A DNA stretch of 64,000 nt, from assembly GCA_041398565.1 (NCBI GenBank), contig JAWKUN010000004.1:1054001-1118000 (forward strand), in the 5' to 3' direction. The DNA is from DATGPD01 sp041398565. GTDB lineage: Bacteria > Planctomycetota > UBA1135 > UBA2386. A program made the translations under genes and the position numbers. Shown in pieces: positions 1 to 8,531 of the stretch (positions are counted from its first letter, which is position 1; the number at the start of each line of letters is the position of its first letter). The notes under the pieces are model-generated. The model saw only the letters and a list, made by a program, of their open reading frames with translations, had not been told where the DNA came from and ran no database searches.

Positions 1-80
1 CGGCGGCGGCGGCCGCGGCCGCTGAACGGAACCTGTCGCCCTTCTCGCGGCCCACGATCCCGGCCGAACCCCGAGCGGAC

Positions 81-1523
81 TCAGCGGCGCTTCAGCACGG
101 TGCCGAAGTCGCTCGCCGCGACCACCACGAACAGACGACGCACGTCGGCGAGGAAGCGCGCATCGAACTGTAGGTTCGTGTACCAGGCATCGGCACGGCC
201 GGGTTCGTCGGGATTGGCCAGCAGCACCAAGCGCCGCAGAGCGCGCGGATCGCCGGCCTCACCGAACCACGCAGCACGAATCTGCGGGCAACGGTCGAGC
301 ACCTTGCCGGCGAGGAAAGGATCGGTGACCAGCGGGCGCTGGCCCGCCGTCCAAGCCAGCAGCGGATCCTCGCACAGCGTCGGCGCCGGCGGCTGCGCCC
401 TCAGGACTTGGGCAGCGACTGCCAGCTGCGAGCGCGGCAGGGGCGTCTCGTCGCCGCAGGGGACGCGCAGCGCGGGGCGGCCCAGCAAGGCGGCGAAGGC
501 GAGGACCACGACGCCCCACCAACCCGCGAGGCACGGCGCGGCCGCCCGGGCGACGACCACCGCTGCCGCCAGACACGCCTCGAACAAGTGGTTCAGCTCG
601 GTGCCGTGGCTGCCGTACTCCACGAACGCGCGCGCCAGCGCCGCCAGCAGCCACACGTCGACGGGGTCGGCCCGCCAGCGTACGGCCCGCCCGAGCGCCA
701 GGAGACCACCGCCGACGAGCAGCAGGGCCGACAAGGAGTCGCATGCCAGGTCGCGTCCGAAGTGTGCGACCTGCTGGCCGAGGCTGCGTCCGGGCCTCGC
801 GTCGAAGAGGGCGTAGCGCAGGCCGTTGCCGGCGAGGTCCCAGCCCAGCAGCCCGTGCGCCACCGCGTAGACCAGCACCGACCCACCGGCGCACAGGCCC
901 AACAACGCCAACGCCGATCCGATCTGCCGGCGGCGCAACGCCACCGCCAGCGCGGCGACCCCGGCCGCGCACGGCGCCGTGAGCTTGGTGAGAAAGGCCA
1001 GAACGAACACCGGCGCGGCAGCGGCGGGGCGCAAGCGACCGCCCATCGCGAAGACCGCTGCCGCGGCCAGCGCCAACGCGGCACCCCGCGGGTCGTCGAT
1101 GCACTTCATCATCGCCGCGGTGACCGGCGTCGCGCACGCCGCCACCGCCGCGCCGATCAGCGCGGCGTCCCAGCGCAGGCGCAGGCGACGCAGCAGGACG
1201 ACGACCCCGGCGAGGCACGCCAGCACCTCGACGCGCACCAGGGCGCGGATCGACGGCACCAGAGTCAGACCGCTGCCGGGCAGGATCGAATACGGCAAGA
1301 AGGCGAGCGGCTGGTAGAAGGTGCAGTAGACGAGGTCCGTGCTCTGCTCGTGCGGGTAGACGACGCCCTGACGCGCGAGTTCGGCGAGCGTCACGTAGAC
1401 GCCCACGTTGTGGTCGAGGGCGCACACCGGCAACAAGCGGCCCCCCAGCACGAAGACCGTGGCGACGAAGAACACGGACGCCGCCACCCAGGCCGGCCAG
1501 GCCGGGCCGCGCCACGCGCTCAC
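81..1523 (-). CDS. multi-pass membrane protein, GT-C/DUF2029-like
   Basis: This 480-residue protein has about ten hydrophobic segments spread over residues 10-355 and a soluble C-terminal part of about 120 residues. The first long loop after segment 1 contains a DHN and several aromatic residues, as in GT-C-fold mannosyltransferase-like proteins (DUF2029/GT87), but I cannot see a diagnostic motif, so the sugar-transfer role is only a guess. It starts with GTG, and its first base triplet overlaps the serS stop codon (GTGA), so it is probably translated from the serS transcript. Membrane location is well supported; function is not. Confidence 0.7.
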   Translation of the reverse strand: MSAWRGPAWPAWVAASVFFVATVFVLGGRLLPVCALDHNVGVYVTLAELARQGVVYPHEQSTDLVYCTFYQPLAFLPYSILPGSGLTLVPSIRALVRVEVLACLAGVVVLLRRLRLRWDAALIGAAVAACATPVTAAMMKCIDDPRGAALALAAAAVFAMGGRLRPAAAAPVFVLAFLTKLTAPCAAGVAALAVALRRRQIGSALALLGLCAGGSVLVYAVAHGLLGWDLAGNGLRYALFDARPGRSLGQQVAHFGRDLACDSLSALLLVGGGLLALGRAVRWRADPVDVWLLAALARAFVEYGSHGTELNHLFEACLAAAVVVARAAAPCLAGWWGVVVLAFAALLGRPALRVPCGDETPLPRSQLAVAAQVLRAQPPAPTLCEDPLLAWTAGQRPLVTDPFLAGKVLDRCPQIRAAWFGEAGDPRALRRLVLLANPDEPGRADAWYTNLQFDARFLADVRRLFVVVAASDFGTVLKRR

Positions 1524-2803
1524 AAGGCGCGTCCCAGCACCTCACGACCCTGTAGGTATGGGCGCAGGACGGCAGGGACGCGCACCCGCCCATCACCGAG
1601 CTGATGCACCTCGAGCAGCGGGATGAGGATGCGCGGGCTCGCGACCACGGTGTTGTTCAGCGTGTGGCAGAAAGCGACCTTCTTGTCCGCGCGCCGGTAG
1701 CGCATGTTCAGGCGCCGCGCCTGGAAGTCGTGGAAGCGCGACGCCGAGTGCGTCTCGCCGTAGGCGCCGCGCGACGGCATCCATGCCTCGATGTCGTACT
1801 TCATCACCTGCGGGATGCCGAGGTCGCCCCCGCACACCGAGACCACGCGATAGGGAAGCTCGAGGGCCTGCAGCAGCTCCTCCGAGTTGCGCAAGATGTC
1901 GGCGTGGTGCTGCTTGCTCCGGGCCTCGTCGGCTACGTCGATGACGACCTGTTCGACCTTGTGGAACTGGTGGACTCGGTAGAAGCCCTTGGTGTCGCGG
2001 CCGTAGGTGCCGGCCTCGCGCCGGAAGCAGGCCGAACGAGCGACGTAACGCTTGGGCAGATCGGCCTCGTCCAGGATCTCGTCGCCGTGGATCGACGTCA
2101 CCGGCACCTCGGCGGTACCGATGAGGAACAGCTCGTCGCGCTCGCAGGCGTAGGTCTGCTCCTCCCCGCCGGGGAAGAAGGCCGTGCCCTGCATGGCGTT
2201 GCGGCGCACCAACAGCGGCGGGTCCACCGGGTTGAAGCCACGCGCCACCATGTGGTCGACGGCCAGACGGAGAACGGCGTCGTGAAGCAGCGTGAGGTCG
2301 GAGAACAGCAGGTAGTTGCGCGAACCCGCCAGCTCGGCGGCGCGCTTGACATCGAGCCAGCCCTGCGCCTCCGCCAGGTCGTCGTGGGCGCGCACGGGGA
2401 AGCCCGGGTCCTTCACCTCGCCGACGCGGCGCACCTCGACGTTCTCGCTGTCGTCCTTGCCCTCGGGCACCTCCGGATCGGGCACTTGCGGCAGCAGGAG
2501 CAGCTGGCCGCGCAGATCGAGCTGCAGGTTCTTCTCCTGCTCCTCGAGCACCTGCAGCTTGCTCTTGAGCTCCCGCTGCGCAGCCAGGTACGCCTCGCGT
2601 TCGGCGTCGCCGAGCTTGCCCATGTGCTTGCCGGAACTCTTCTGCTCGGCACGCAGCCTGTCGATCTGCGGAATGAGCTCGCGCACCCGGCGGTCGAGTT
2701 CCAGCACCGAATCGACGACCGCAACGCGGTCGGGGAAGCGCTTCTTGAGCGCGCCGGCCTTGACCACCTCCGGCTGCTCGCGGATCAGCTTGACGTCCAG
2801 CAT
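1520..2803 (-). CDS. serS: seryl-tRNA synthetase
   Basis: Charges tRNA-Ser with serine in the cytoplasm; 427 residues, normal for bacterial SerRS. An N-terminal coiled-coil arm covers about residues 30-105. Class II signatures are visible: TAEVP near residue 230, motif 2 (FRREAGTYGRDTKGFYRVHQ) with the HKVE that follows, and motif 3 as NNTVVASPRILIPLLE, the form also seen in Thermus-type SerRS. I chose the ATG at 2803 (MLDVKLIREQPEVV) because this is where the family begins; an in-frame ATG at 2851 would add 16 residues with no family support. The downstream membrane gene overlaps its stop codon. Confidence 0.96.
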   Translation of the reverse strand: MLDVKLIREQPEVVKAGALKKRFPDRVAVVDSVLELDRRVRELIPQIDRLRAEQKSSGKHMGKLGDAEREAYLAAQRELKSKLQVLEEQEKNLQLDLRGQLLLLPQVPDPEVPEGKDDSENVEVRRVGEVKDPGFPVRAHDDLAEAQGWLDVKRAAELAGSRNYLLFSDLTLLHDAVLRLAVDHMVARGFNPVDPPLLVRRNAMQGTAFFPGGEEQTYACERDELFLIGTAEVPVTSIHGDEILDEADLPKRYVARSACFRREAGTYGRDTKGFYRVHQFHKVEQVVIDVADEARSKQHHADILRNSEELLQALELPYRVVSVCGGDLGIPQVMKYDIEAWMPSRGAYGETHSASRFHDFQARRLNMRYRRADKKVAFCHTLNNTVVASPRILIPLLEVHQLGDGRVRVPAVLRPYLQGREVLGRAL

Positions 2804-2870
2804 GTCGAGCACGCGAGCATACGAGACCGGCGTGCGAGTTCCGCGCGGCAAACCCCGCTGGCGAGGCCGC

Positions 2871-4967
2871 CTACTTCCAGGCCGAATCGATCTTGCCGAA
2901 CAGCTTGGCCTTCGGTGCCCTCAAGCCGACGAAGCCGGTACCCGGCGGGGTGAACCGCAGGAGAGTGACCTTCTCCTTGGCCCCCTTCACCACCGGGAAC
3001 ATCGGGCAGTAGTAGCCGACGCCGGGGAACTCGGTGTTCAGCTTGGTGGCGATCTCGGCGTCGGGCACCGGCCCCAGGGTCCCCTGCGACTTGGCACCGC
3101 GCCCCTTCTCGTCCTTGGCGAAGAACACGTCGATCTCCGGCACGCAGCCGTTGAGGTGCGCGTAGTGCTCGCCGGCGACGCCGAGCACCTTGATCTTGTG
3201 CGTGTTGACCTCCACGTCGGCGCCGCTGCCACCGCGCTCGAACTCGAAGCGGAACGGCGCGCCGACCGTCAGGACCGTGTTCTCGCCCTTCTTCACCGTG
3301 ATCAACGCGCTGGCACCGCGCAGGATGTCGGCCGTGCTCCACACGTTGCCCTTCGACTCGCCGATGCGCCCGAAGTCGATGGCGTAGACCCCCGCCGGCA
3401 CTTCCACCGGCTTGCCGCCGGCCAGGTTGAACGCGGCGACCTTCAGCTCGCCCTCGCCCCGCACGACCAGACACTGCACCGCCGTCGAACGCGGGCCGGT
3501 CCACTTGAGCTGCAACGTCCCCGTCTCGAGGAACTCGGGGATCACCGGCCGGGCACTCACCGCCGCGCCTTCCTTGGCCGCCCGCAAGTGGAACCACTTG
3601 TCACCGATTCTGGCGTAGGCGGAGAACGGCTGGATCGGGCCCTTCTTGCCGATCTGCATGCTGTCGTAGCCAGGCACCGCCGTCGTCTCGCCGATGGAAA
3701 CGGTGGGCACCTGCAGCCCGAAGGCGTAGGGGTCCGGATTCAGCAAGCGACCGTCGCCGTTGCTGTCGTACAGCGTGACCTCTTCGCCGTTGACCTCGGC
3801 CTTGTAGCTGGCCGCGCTCTTGTAGTAGAGGAGCGCCCGCTTGTTGTCCGACTGCAGGTTCTGCTCGAGCCCCATGAACGGCTCCTTGTCGGTGCCGAGG
3901 AAGAACCACATCGCGTACGGCTTCGACTTCTGCTCGTCCAGGTAGAACGAGCTGGGCTTCGGCTTGTTGGACGGGGTGATCTGGGTGCCCTTCTCCACGA
4001 CGTCGTCCGCGGTCGGCGAAACGTAGTACTTGCCACCGATGTGCGCGGCGTACAGCGGCGAACCCTGGAAGTACGCGAGCTGCTTCGAAGTCTCCTCCAG
4101 GAGTTCGACCACTTGCCAGTTGGGCATGACCGCGCCGCCTTGGATGAAACAGTCCTGGATCTCACTCTTCATCGCCTCGAAGCGCAGGTCGGCGACGATC
4201 TCCGGCGCCTTGGGGTCGACCACCGCGTCGACGCCGCGTGCGTCGCCCGCCACCCCTTTGGCCTCGCGCTCGGCCGCCACCTTCTCGGCCGCGGCCAGGT
4301 CACCCTTGGTGGAGTTGAGCCAGGCGATGTTCTTCTTGTAGGTGTCCTCCTCGGTGAAGCCCCAGGACTCCCTGTGCTCCTTGTAGCGCTCGAGGGCGAA
4401 CACCGCGTCCTTGCGCTCCTGCAGGGTGATGTCGGGCAGCGACGTCAGCGCCACCGCGACGTTCTCCCACGCTTCGGCCGCGTACAGCCCATGGCCCAGC
4501 TTCTCGTAGGTGTCGGCCAGCTTCCACAGGGTCTCGCGGGCGGCGTCCAGGTCCTGCCTGCGCTTCGCGGCGCTCGCTTCCGCCAGGTTGCGCTGCGTCG
4601 TCTCCAGCGCCTGCTGGTTGATGTCGAGCTGCTTGAGGATCGTGGCGTCGATGCTCGCGTAGTAGCGCTCGACCTTGTCGAGCGTCGGCGTGTCGAAGAC
4701 TCGCTTCCAACTGGCCAGCAGGATGTCCATCTGCTCGCGCGCCTTGTTCGATCCTTCCGGCGTGCCGTTGCGCCACTCGCGCGCCAGGCCGTAGTAGAAC
4801 GCGAGCACCGAGCGCCCGTGCGCGCGCAGCGAGCGATCGAGCAGCTTGTCGTCCTTGAACTGCTGCGCCTTCTGGAAGTCGGCAACGAACTGCGCGTAGC
4901 CCGCTTGCGCGCGTCCGAACGCTGCCAGCGTCAGGAGGAGGATCAACGACAGTGCGCGGCTCACCAT
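2871..4967 (-). CDS. large exported protein of unknown function
   Basis: I do not recognise a named family in this 698-residue protein. The N-terminus is a clear Sec signal peptide (hydrophobic run after MVSRA, cleavage probable after GRAQA). Residues about 25-230 are helical with tetratricopeptide-like spacing (LADTYEKLGHGLYAAEAWENV), and the rest is beta-rich with an EF-hand-like loop DSNGDGRLLNPDPY near residue 410. Two lysine/glycine-rich beta segments close the protein. The start is fixed by a TAGAAT hexamer exactly 7 bases upstream of the ATG. Probably periplasmic or surface located; function unknown. Confidence 0.8.
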   Translation of the reverse strand: MVSRALSLILLLTLAAFGRAQAGYAQFVADFQKAQQFKDDKLLDRSLRAHGRSVLAFYYGLAREWRNGTPEGSNKAREQMDILLASWKRVFDTPTLDKVERYYASIDATILKQLDINQQALETTQRNLAEASAAKRRQDLDAARETLWKLADTYEKLGHGLYAAEAWENVAVALTSLPDITLQERKDAVFALERYKEHRESWGFTEEDTYKKNIAWLNSTKGDLAAAEKVAAEREAKGVAGDARGVDAVVDPKAPEIVADLRFEAMKSEIQDCFIQGGAVMPNWQVVELLEETSKQLAYFQGSPLYAAHIGGKYYVSPTADDVVEKGTQITPSNKPKPSSFYLDEQKSKPYAMWFFLGTDKEPFMGLEQNLQSDNKRALLYYKSAASYKAEVNGEEVTLYDSNGDGRLLNPDPYAFGLQVPTVSIGETTAVPGYDSMQIGKKGPIQPFSAYARIGDKWFHLRAAKEGAAVSARPVIPEFLETGTLQLKWTGPRSTAVQCLVVRGEGELKVAAFNLAGGKPVEVPAGVYAIDFGRIGESKGNVWSTADILRGASALITVKKGENTVLTVGAPFRFEFERGGSGADVEVNTHKIKVLGVAGEHYAHLNGCVPEIDVFFAKDEKGRGAKSQGTLGPVPDAEIATKLNTEFPGVGYYCPMFPVVKGAKEKVTLLRFTPPGTGFVGLRAPKAKLFGKIDSAWK

Positions 4968-4974
4968 GCCCCGG

Positions 4975-4980
4975 ATTCTA
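4975..4980 (-). promoter_or_regulatory. candidate -10 element, leaderless promoter
   Basis: The minus strand reads TAGAAT, then 7 bases, then the ATG at 4967. With the usual 6-8 bases between a -10 element and the transcription start, the mRNA would begin at or next to the start codon. No clear -35 hexamer is visible. Confidence 0.45.
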
Positions 4981-5056
4981 GGGCGCCAGGGCTGCCCGAG
5001 AACCCTGGAAGTGGCGCCCGGCACACCGCGAACCGCCGCCCGCCTGCGGCGCGGAG

Positions 5057-5875
5057 TCAGCGGCCCCGCATGTCGCGACTCTTGCGGTCCAGGAAGCGAC
5101 GCTCGGCGGGCGTGAGCGCGCTCAGCCCTTCTCGGTGCACCTTGTCCAGCAAGCGGTCGAGGGTCTCGCGCTGCGCGACGGCGTCCTCCTCGACGCGTCG
5201 TTCCCGCCACTGCGACATCCGGTCCACGACCCGGGCCGGATCGAGGCGGTAGCGGTACGTCAGGAAGCCCCAGAGAGCCCCGCCGAGGTGGCAGCCGTGT
5301 GCGACCCCGCCGGCCCCGAACAGCAGGTTCGCGTACAGTTCGTACGCGCCCAGCGCCACCAGCACCCACGCCAAGACCTGCATCTGCACCGGGAACGCCA
5401 CCAGCCAGACGGTGGCGCGCGGGCTCATGCACGCTGCGTAGACGAGCGTCGCGTAGCAGGCGCCGCTGGCTCCGATCACCAGCACGTCCGCGCTCTGCAG
5501 GAACAGAAGACGAATGCCCACCTCCACCAGCGCGCCGACGACCCCTCCCACGAGGTAGATCGCGAGGAACCGCCGCTTCCCCACTCCGGCCTCGACCCAG
5601 GTGCCGAAGAAGTACAGGCACAGCATGTTGAAGAGGAAGTGCGTCGGCGGCACGAACGCGTGCACGAACTGGTACGAGACGAGCCGCAGCAGGCCGAGGC
5701 CGAAGCCCTCGGCCAAGTTGGGCCCACTGACCCCGAACCAGCGCGGCAGCAGGCCGGGGTCATGGGTCACCCCGACCACCACGGCGTGGACCACGAACAC
5801 GATCGTGTTGGCGATCAACAGCCACCGCACCCCCGCCGTCAGCGACGGCCACCGAAAGCTGCGCTCGTATTCCAT
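5057..5875 (-). CDS. rhomboid family intramembrane serine protease
   Basis: A 272-residue membrane protein that should cleave other proteins within the bilayer. Six hydrophobic segments lie between residues 14 and 205. The catalytic serine is in GASG (Ser137) and the catalytic histidine in CHLGGALWG (His196); the HFLFNM and oxyanion-side residues of the second segment are also present. The C-terminal 65 residues are charged and cytoplasmic, ending in a segment that reads LTPAERRFLDRKSRDMRG. It is divergent from folD with 63 bases between the two starts. Substrate unknown. Confidence 0.9.
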   Translation of the reverse strand: MEYERSFRWPSLTAGVRWLLIANTIVFVVHAVVVGVTHDPGLLPRWFGVSGPNLAEGFGLGLLRLVSYQFVHAFVPPTHFLFNMLCLYFFGTWVEAGVGKRRFLAIYLVGGVVGALVEVGIRLLFLQSADVLVIGASGACYATLVYAACMSPRATVWLVAFPVQMQVLAWVLVALGAYELYANLLFGAGGVAHGCHLGGALWGFLTYRYRLDPARVVDRMSQWRERRVEEDAVAQRETLDRLLDKVHREGLSALTPAERRFLDRKSRDMRGR

Positions 5876-5938
5876 GTCGTCGGGTCCGTCTCGGGCCGGC
5901 TTCGGCTACATTGCCGCGCGGCCTCACGAGATCACAAC

Positions 5939-6784
5939 GTGCCCGCGCGCATCATCGATGGCAAGGCGCTCGCCGCCAAGATCCAGGAACAGCTCGTCGC
6001 CGCGCGCGCCCAACTCGGGCCGGCAGCGGTACGGCTGGTGTCGCTGCGGGTCGGCGACCACCAGGCTGCCGGCGTCTACCTGCGCAACCAGATGCGTGCC
6101 GCCGAGCGTGTGGGCATCGAGTTGATCGACGATCGCCTGCCCGGAGCGATCGACGAGGCCGGCCTCGTGCGCCGCGTCGAGGACCACAACCGGGATCCGA
6201 AGGTCACTGGCATCCTCGTGCAGCGACCGCTGCCGCAGACCATCGATCCACGCACGATCCAGGCCGCGATCGCCCCACACAAGGACGTCGAGGGCATGAA
6301 CCCCGCCAACATGGGCGCCATCCTGTACCGCGAGCCGCTGCTGGCCCCGTGCACCGCCCTGGCGGCGCTGCACGTGATCATGCACGCGCTGCCCGACGTG
6401 CGCGGGGCAGAGGCCGTGGTGGTCGGCCACTCCGAGATCGTCGGCAAACCGATCGCCATCCTGCTCCTGCACCACCTGGCGACCGTGACGGTGTGCCACA
6501 TCGGCACGCGCAACCTGGCCGAGCACACGCGTGGCGCCGACATCCTGGTCGTGGCCGTCGGCAAGGCCGGCCTGGTCACGGGCGACATGATTCGGCCGGG
6601 CGCGCTCGTCGTCGACATCGGTATCAACCAACGCACCGATGGCGGCGTGTGCGGCGACGTCGACTTTGCCTCGGCGGTCGAGGTGGCGGGCCAGATCACA
6701 CCGGTTCCGGGCGGCGTCGGTCCTGTGACCGTCCAGATCCTGATGCGCAACACCCTGCGCGCAGCCGGCGCACACGAGATCTGA
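5939..6784 (+). CDS. folD: FolD-family methylene-THF dehydrogenase with altered cyclohydrolase site
   Basis: Family role: NADP-dependent oxidation of methylene-tetrahydrofolate and hydrolysis of methenyl-tetrahydrofolate in one-carbon metabolism. At 281 residues the length is normal, and starting at the GTG gives the expected VPARIIDGKALAAKI N-terminus. The NADP fold (VVVGHSEIVGKP), GINQRTDG and the C-terminal ITPVPGGVGPVTV are intact, as is the active-site Gln of VQRPLP (Gln95). However, the lysine four residues after the conserved Tyr47, needed for cyclohydrolase activity in studied FolD enzymes, is Gln51, and the KDVDG aspartate is Glu118. It may therefore be a dehydrogenase only. The stop codon runs straight into a hairpin element. 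Confidence 0.93.
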   Translation: MPARIIDGKALAAKIQEQLVAARAQLGPAAVRLVSLRVGDHQAAGVYLRNQMRAAERVGIELIDDRLPGAIDEAGLVRRVEDHNRDPKVTGILVQRPLPQTIDPRTIQAAIAPHKDVEGMNPANMGAILYREPLLAPCTALAALHVIMHALPDVRGAEAVVVGHSEIVGKPIAILLLHHLATVTVCHIGTRNLAEHTRGADILVVAVGKAGLVTGDMIRPGALVVDIGINQRTDGGVCGDVDFASAVEVAGQITPVPGGVGPVTVQILMRNTLRAAGAHEI

Positions 6785-6818
6785 GCCCGGAAGGGCTCGC
6801 GGTCGTGAAGGCGACCGC
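6783..6818 (+). repeat. two-hairpin element, folD copy 1
   Basis: A 36-base unit made of two stem-loops: GAGCCC-GGAA-GGGCTC, then GCGGTCG-TGAAGG-CGACCGC. The folD stop TGA (6782-6784) supplies the first bases of the first stem. The same unit recurs without a mismatch at 6862-6897, and related units lie near 34785 and 46073. Confidence 0.8.
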
Positions 6819-6831
6819 CAGCAACGCCGAG

Positions 6832-6860
6832 CAAGGAAGCCGGCAAAGCCGGTTTCCTTG
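6832..6860 (+). terminator. strong hairpin downstream of folD
   Basis: A 13-base stem (left arm CAAGGAAGCCGGC, right arm GCCGGTTTCCTTG, one G-T pair) closes on an AAA loop between the two 36-base units. It lacks a T run, so intrinsic termination is only probable; it may instead protect the 3' end of the folD mRNA. Confidence 0.5.
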
Positions 6861-6861
6861 G

Positions 6862-6897
6862 GAGCCCGGAAGGGCTCGCGGTCGTGAAGGCGACCGC
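6862..6897 (+). repeat. two-hairpin element, folD copy 2
   Basis: Identical over all 36 bases to 6783-6818. The pair flanks the 6832-6860 hairpin, so the folD-to-7050 gap is almost entirely structured. Confidence 0.8.
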
Positions 6898-7036
6898 AGA
6901 AGGAGCCGCCCGACACCGGCCCCGGCGCAGGAAATGCACCCGATGCCGTCGGCCAGGCCGCCCGCCGACGCACGGAGGACATGGACCTCCTTCGTCCCTC
7001 GCCTCTCGTCGTGGTCCGCTCGCCGCGGTCAACCTC

Positions 7037-7042
7037 TAAGCT
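7037..7042 (+). promoter_or_regulatory. candidate -10 element, leaderless promoter
   Basis: TAAGCT followed by 7 bases and the ATG at 7050. The spacing predicts transcription starting at the start codon. Confidence 0.4.
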
Positions 7043-7049
7043 GCCGACC

Positions 7050-8432
7050 ATGGGTCGCAGGTTCCGACACCCCACGTTGCGCTCGCTCGCCGTCGCCGGC
7101 CTGGCACTCTTTCCCCTGGCGGCACAAGGAAGTCGGGACGACCTGCGCGATCGCGTCGAGCTGAAGGGCGGCGAGGTCCTGCGCGGACGGGTCGCCCAGC
7201 GCTTCGAGCCCGAATCGATCGAACTCGACGTCGGCGGCCGGCGCCGCGAGGTACCGCGCGCCAAGATCCTGCGCTTCGACACTGTCGACGACGCCCTCGC
7301 CGCCTTCCTCGACCTGCGGCGCACGGGTCTCACCCTGGCTGCCGAGTGGACGTTGGCGGAGACGGCACAGAGCATGGGCCTCGACGCCATCGCACGCCTG
7401 CAGGCCTACCACGTGTTGCTGCGCGACCCCGACCACGGACCGGCGCACGCGATGCTGGGGCACACCGGCAGCCCTGGCAAGTGGCGCTGGCAATGGGAAG
7501 GGACGTCGGTGCCAGCCAGCTCGATTCCCGCCAAGACCCTCGGCCATCGCTTCACGCTGCGCTCCGAGCACTTCGTGCTGGAGAGCCGCGGCGGCCTGCG
7601 CGCCGCCGTCGACACCCTCTTCGACCTGGAGCGCACCTACACCGCGTTCTGGCGCGAGCTCGGCGCCGAGATTCGGCCACGCGCCGTCTTCTCTCCGATC
7701 ACCGTGCAGGTGCACGGCTCGTTGCGCGACATGCCCAAGCTGTCGACCACGGTGGCCGAGCCGTACTGCGATCCGACCGCCCGTGGCGACGGCGTGGTGA
7801 CGACCTACCAGGAAGGCACCATGGAGCACCCCGCACGCCTGGTGGCGGTGACCATCGAAGAACTCCTGTACCGCACGCTCCTGGACCCCAAGGCGACCCT
7901 GCCGACGAGCCTCGATCGCCGCTTCGCACCGTGGATCGAGGTGGGTCTCGGCCGCTACTTCGAGAGCCGGGGCCAGGGTCGGCCCGGCTACCTGCGCTTC
8001 GGCGACGTCAAGCTCGACCGGGTGCTGGCAGCGCAGGTGTTGAACTACCGGCCCTACGGGCTCGAGAACTTCGTGCACGTCGCCTTCACCGCCTTCCACG
8101 AGGACGACGTGGTGGCGCCCTTCCACTTCGCCCACGCGGCGATGCTGGTCACCTACCTCATGGAACCCAAGGCGACCGCCGGGCGGCCGCCGGTGCCGGT
8201 CCGCCCGCGCTTCCTCGAATACGTGCGTCTCTGCTTCCACGAGGGCAAGGGCAACAGCAGCTCGACGCTGGACTCGGCCCTGGGCAAGGAGATCGGCCGC
8301 GTCGAGAACCTGGAGACGCCGTGGATCCAGTGGCTGGCGGCGGCAGCGGGGCAACCGGCGGTGCGCAAGAAGCACCTCCTGCGCCCGCGCCGCTCGGTGC
8401 GCGACCTGGTCTTCCCCGGCGTGATCCGCTGA
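7050..8432 (+). CDS. exported protein, peptidase-like fold possible
   Basis: A 460-residue protein with a signal peptide (MGRRFRHPTLRSLAVAG then a hydrophobic run; cleavage probable after LAAQG). Residues about 30-75 form a short beta module (GGEVLRGRVAQRF ... REVPRAKILRF) like the small beta-barrel pieces found in other planctomycete exported proteins. The C-terminal 300 residues have the helix-strand pattern of gluzincin-like domains (LERTYTAFWRELG, TIEELLYRTLL), but no HExxH is present at the expected helix, so I would not call it an active protease. Function unknown. Confidence 0.78.
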   Translation: MGRRFRHPTLRSLAVAGLALFPLAAQGSRDDLRDRVELKGGEVLRGRVAQRFEPESIELDVGGRRREVPRAKILRFDTVDDALAAFLDLRRTGLTLAAEWTLAETAQSMGLDAIARLQAYHVLLRDPDHGPAHAMLGHTGSPGKWRWQWEGTSVPASSIPAKTLGHRFTLRSEHFVLESRGGLRAAVDTLFDLERTYTAFWRELGAEIRPRAVFSPITVQVHGSLRDMPKLSTTVAEPYCDPTARGDGVVTTYQEGTMEHPARLVAVTIEELLYRTLLDPKATLPTSLDRRFAPWIEVGLGRYFESRGQGRPGYLRFGDVKLDRVLAAQVLNYRPYGLENFVHVAFTAFHEDDVVAPFHFAHAAMLVTYLMEPKATAGRPPVPVRPRFLEYVRLCFHEGKGNSSSTLDSALGKEIGRVENLETPWIQWLAAAAGQPAVRKKHLLRPRRSVRDLVFPGVIR

Positions 8433-8531
8433 CCGGTCGTCGCCGCGGACGCCGGCGACACGGGCGCGCGGAAGTCCACTTCATCGTTTCTTCGTTATGG
8501 GCGCCCGCCCCGTGTCGATCACAATCGTGCC

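Noticed and set aside
6783..6897. Two identical 36-base repeats separated by 43 bases, like a CRISPR repeat-spacer unit.
   Set aside because: Only two copies, the spacer is itself a hairpin, related units occur singly elsewhere next to gene ends, and there are no cas genes.
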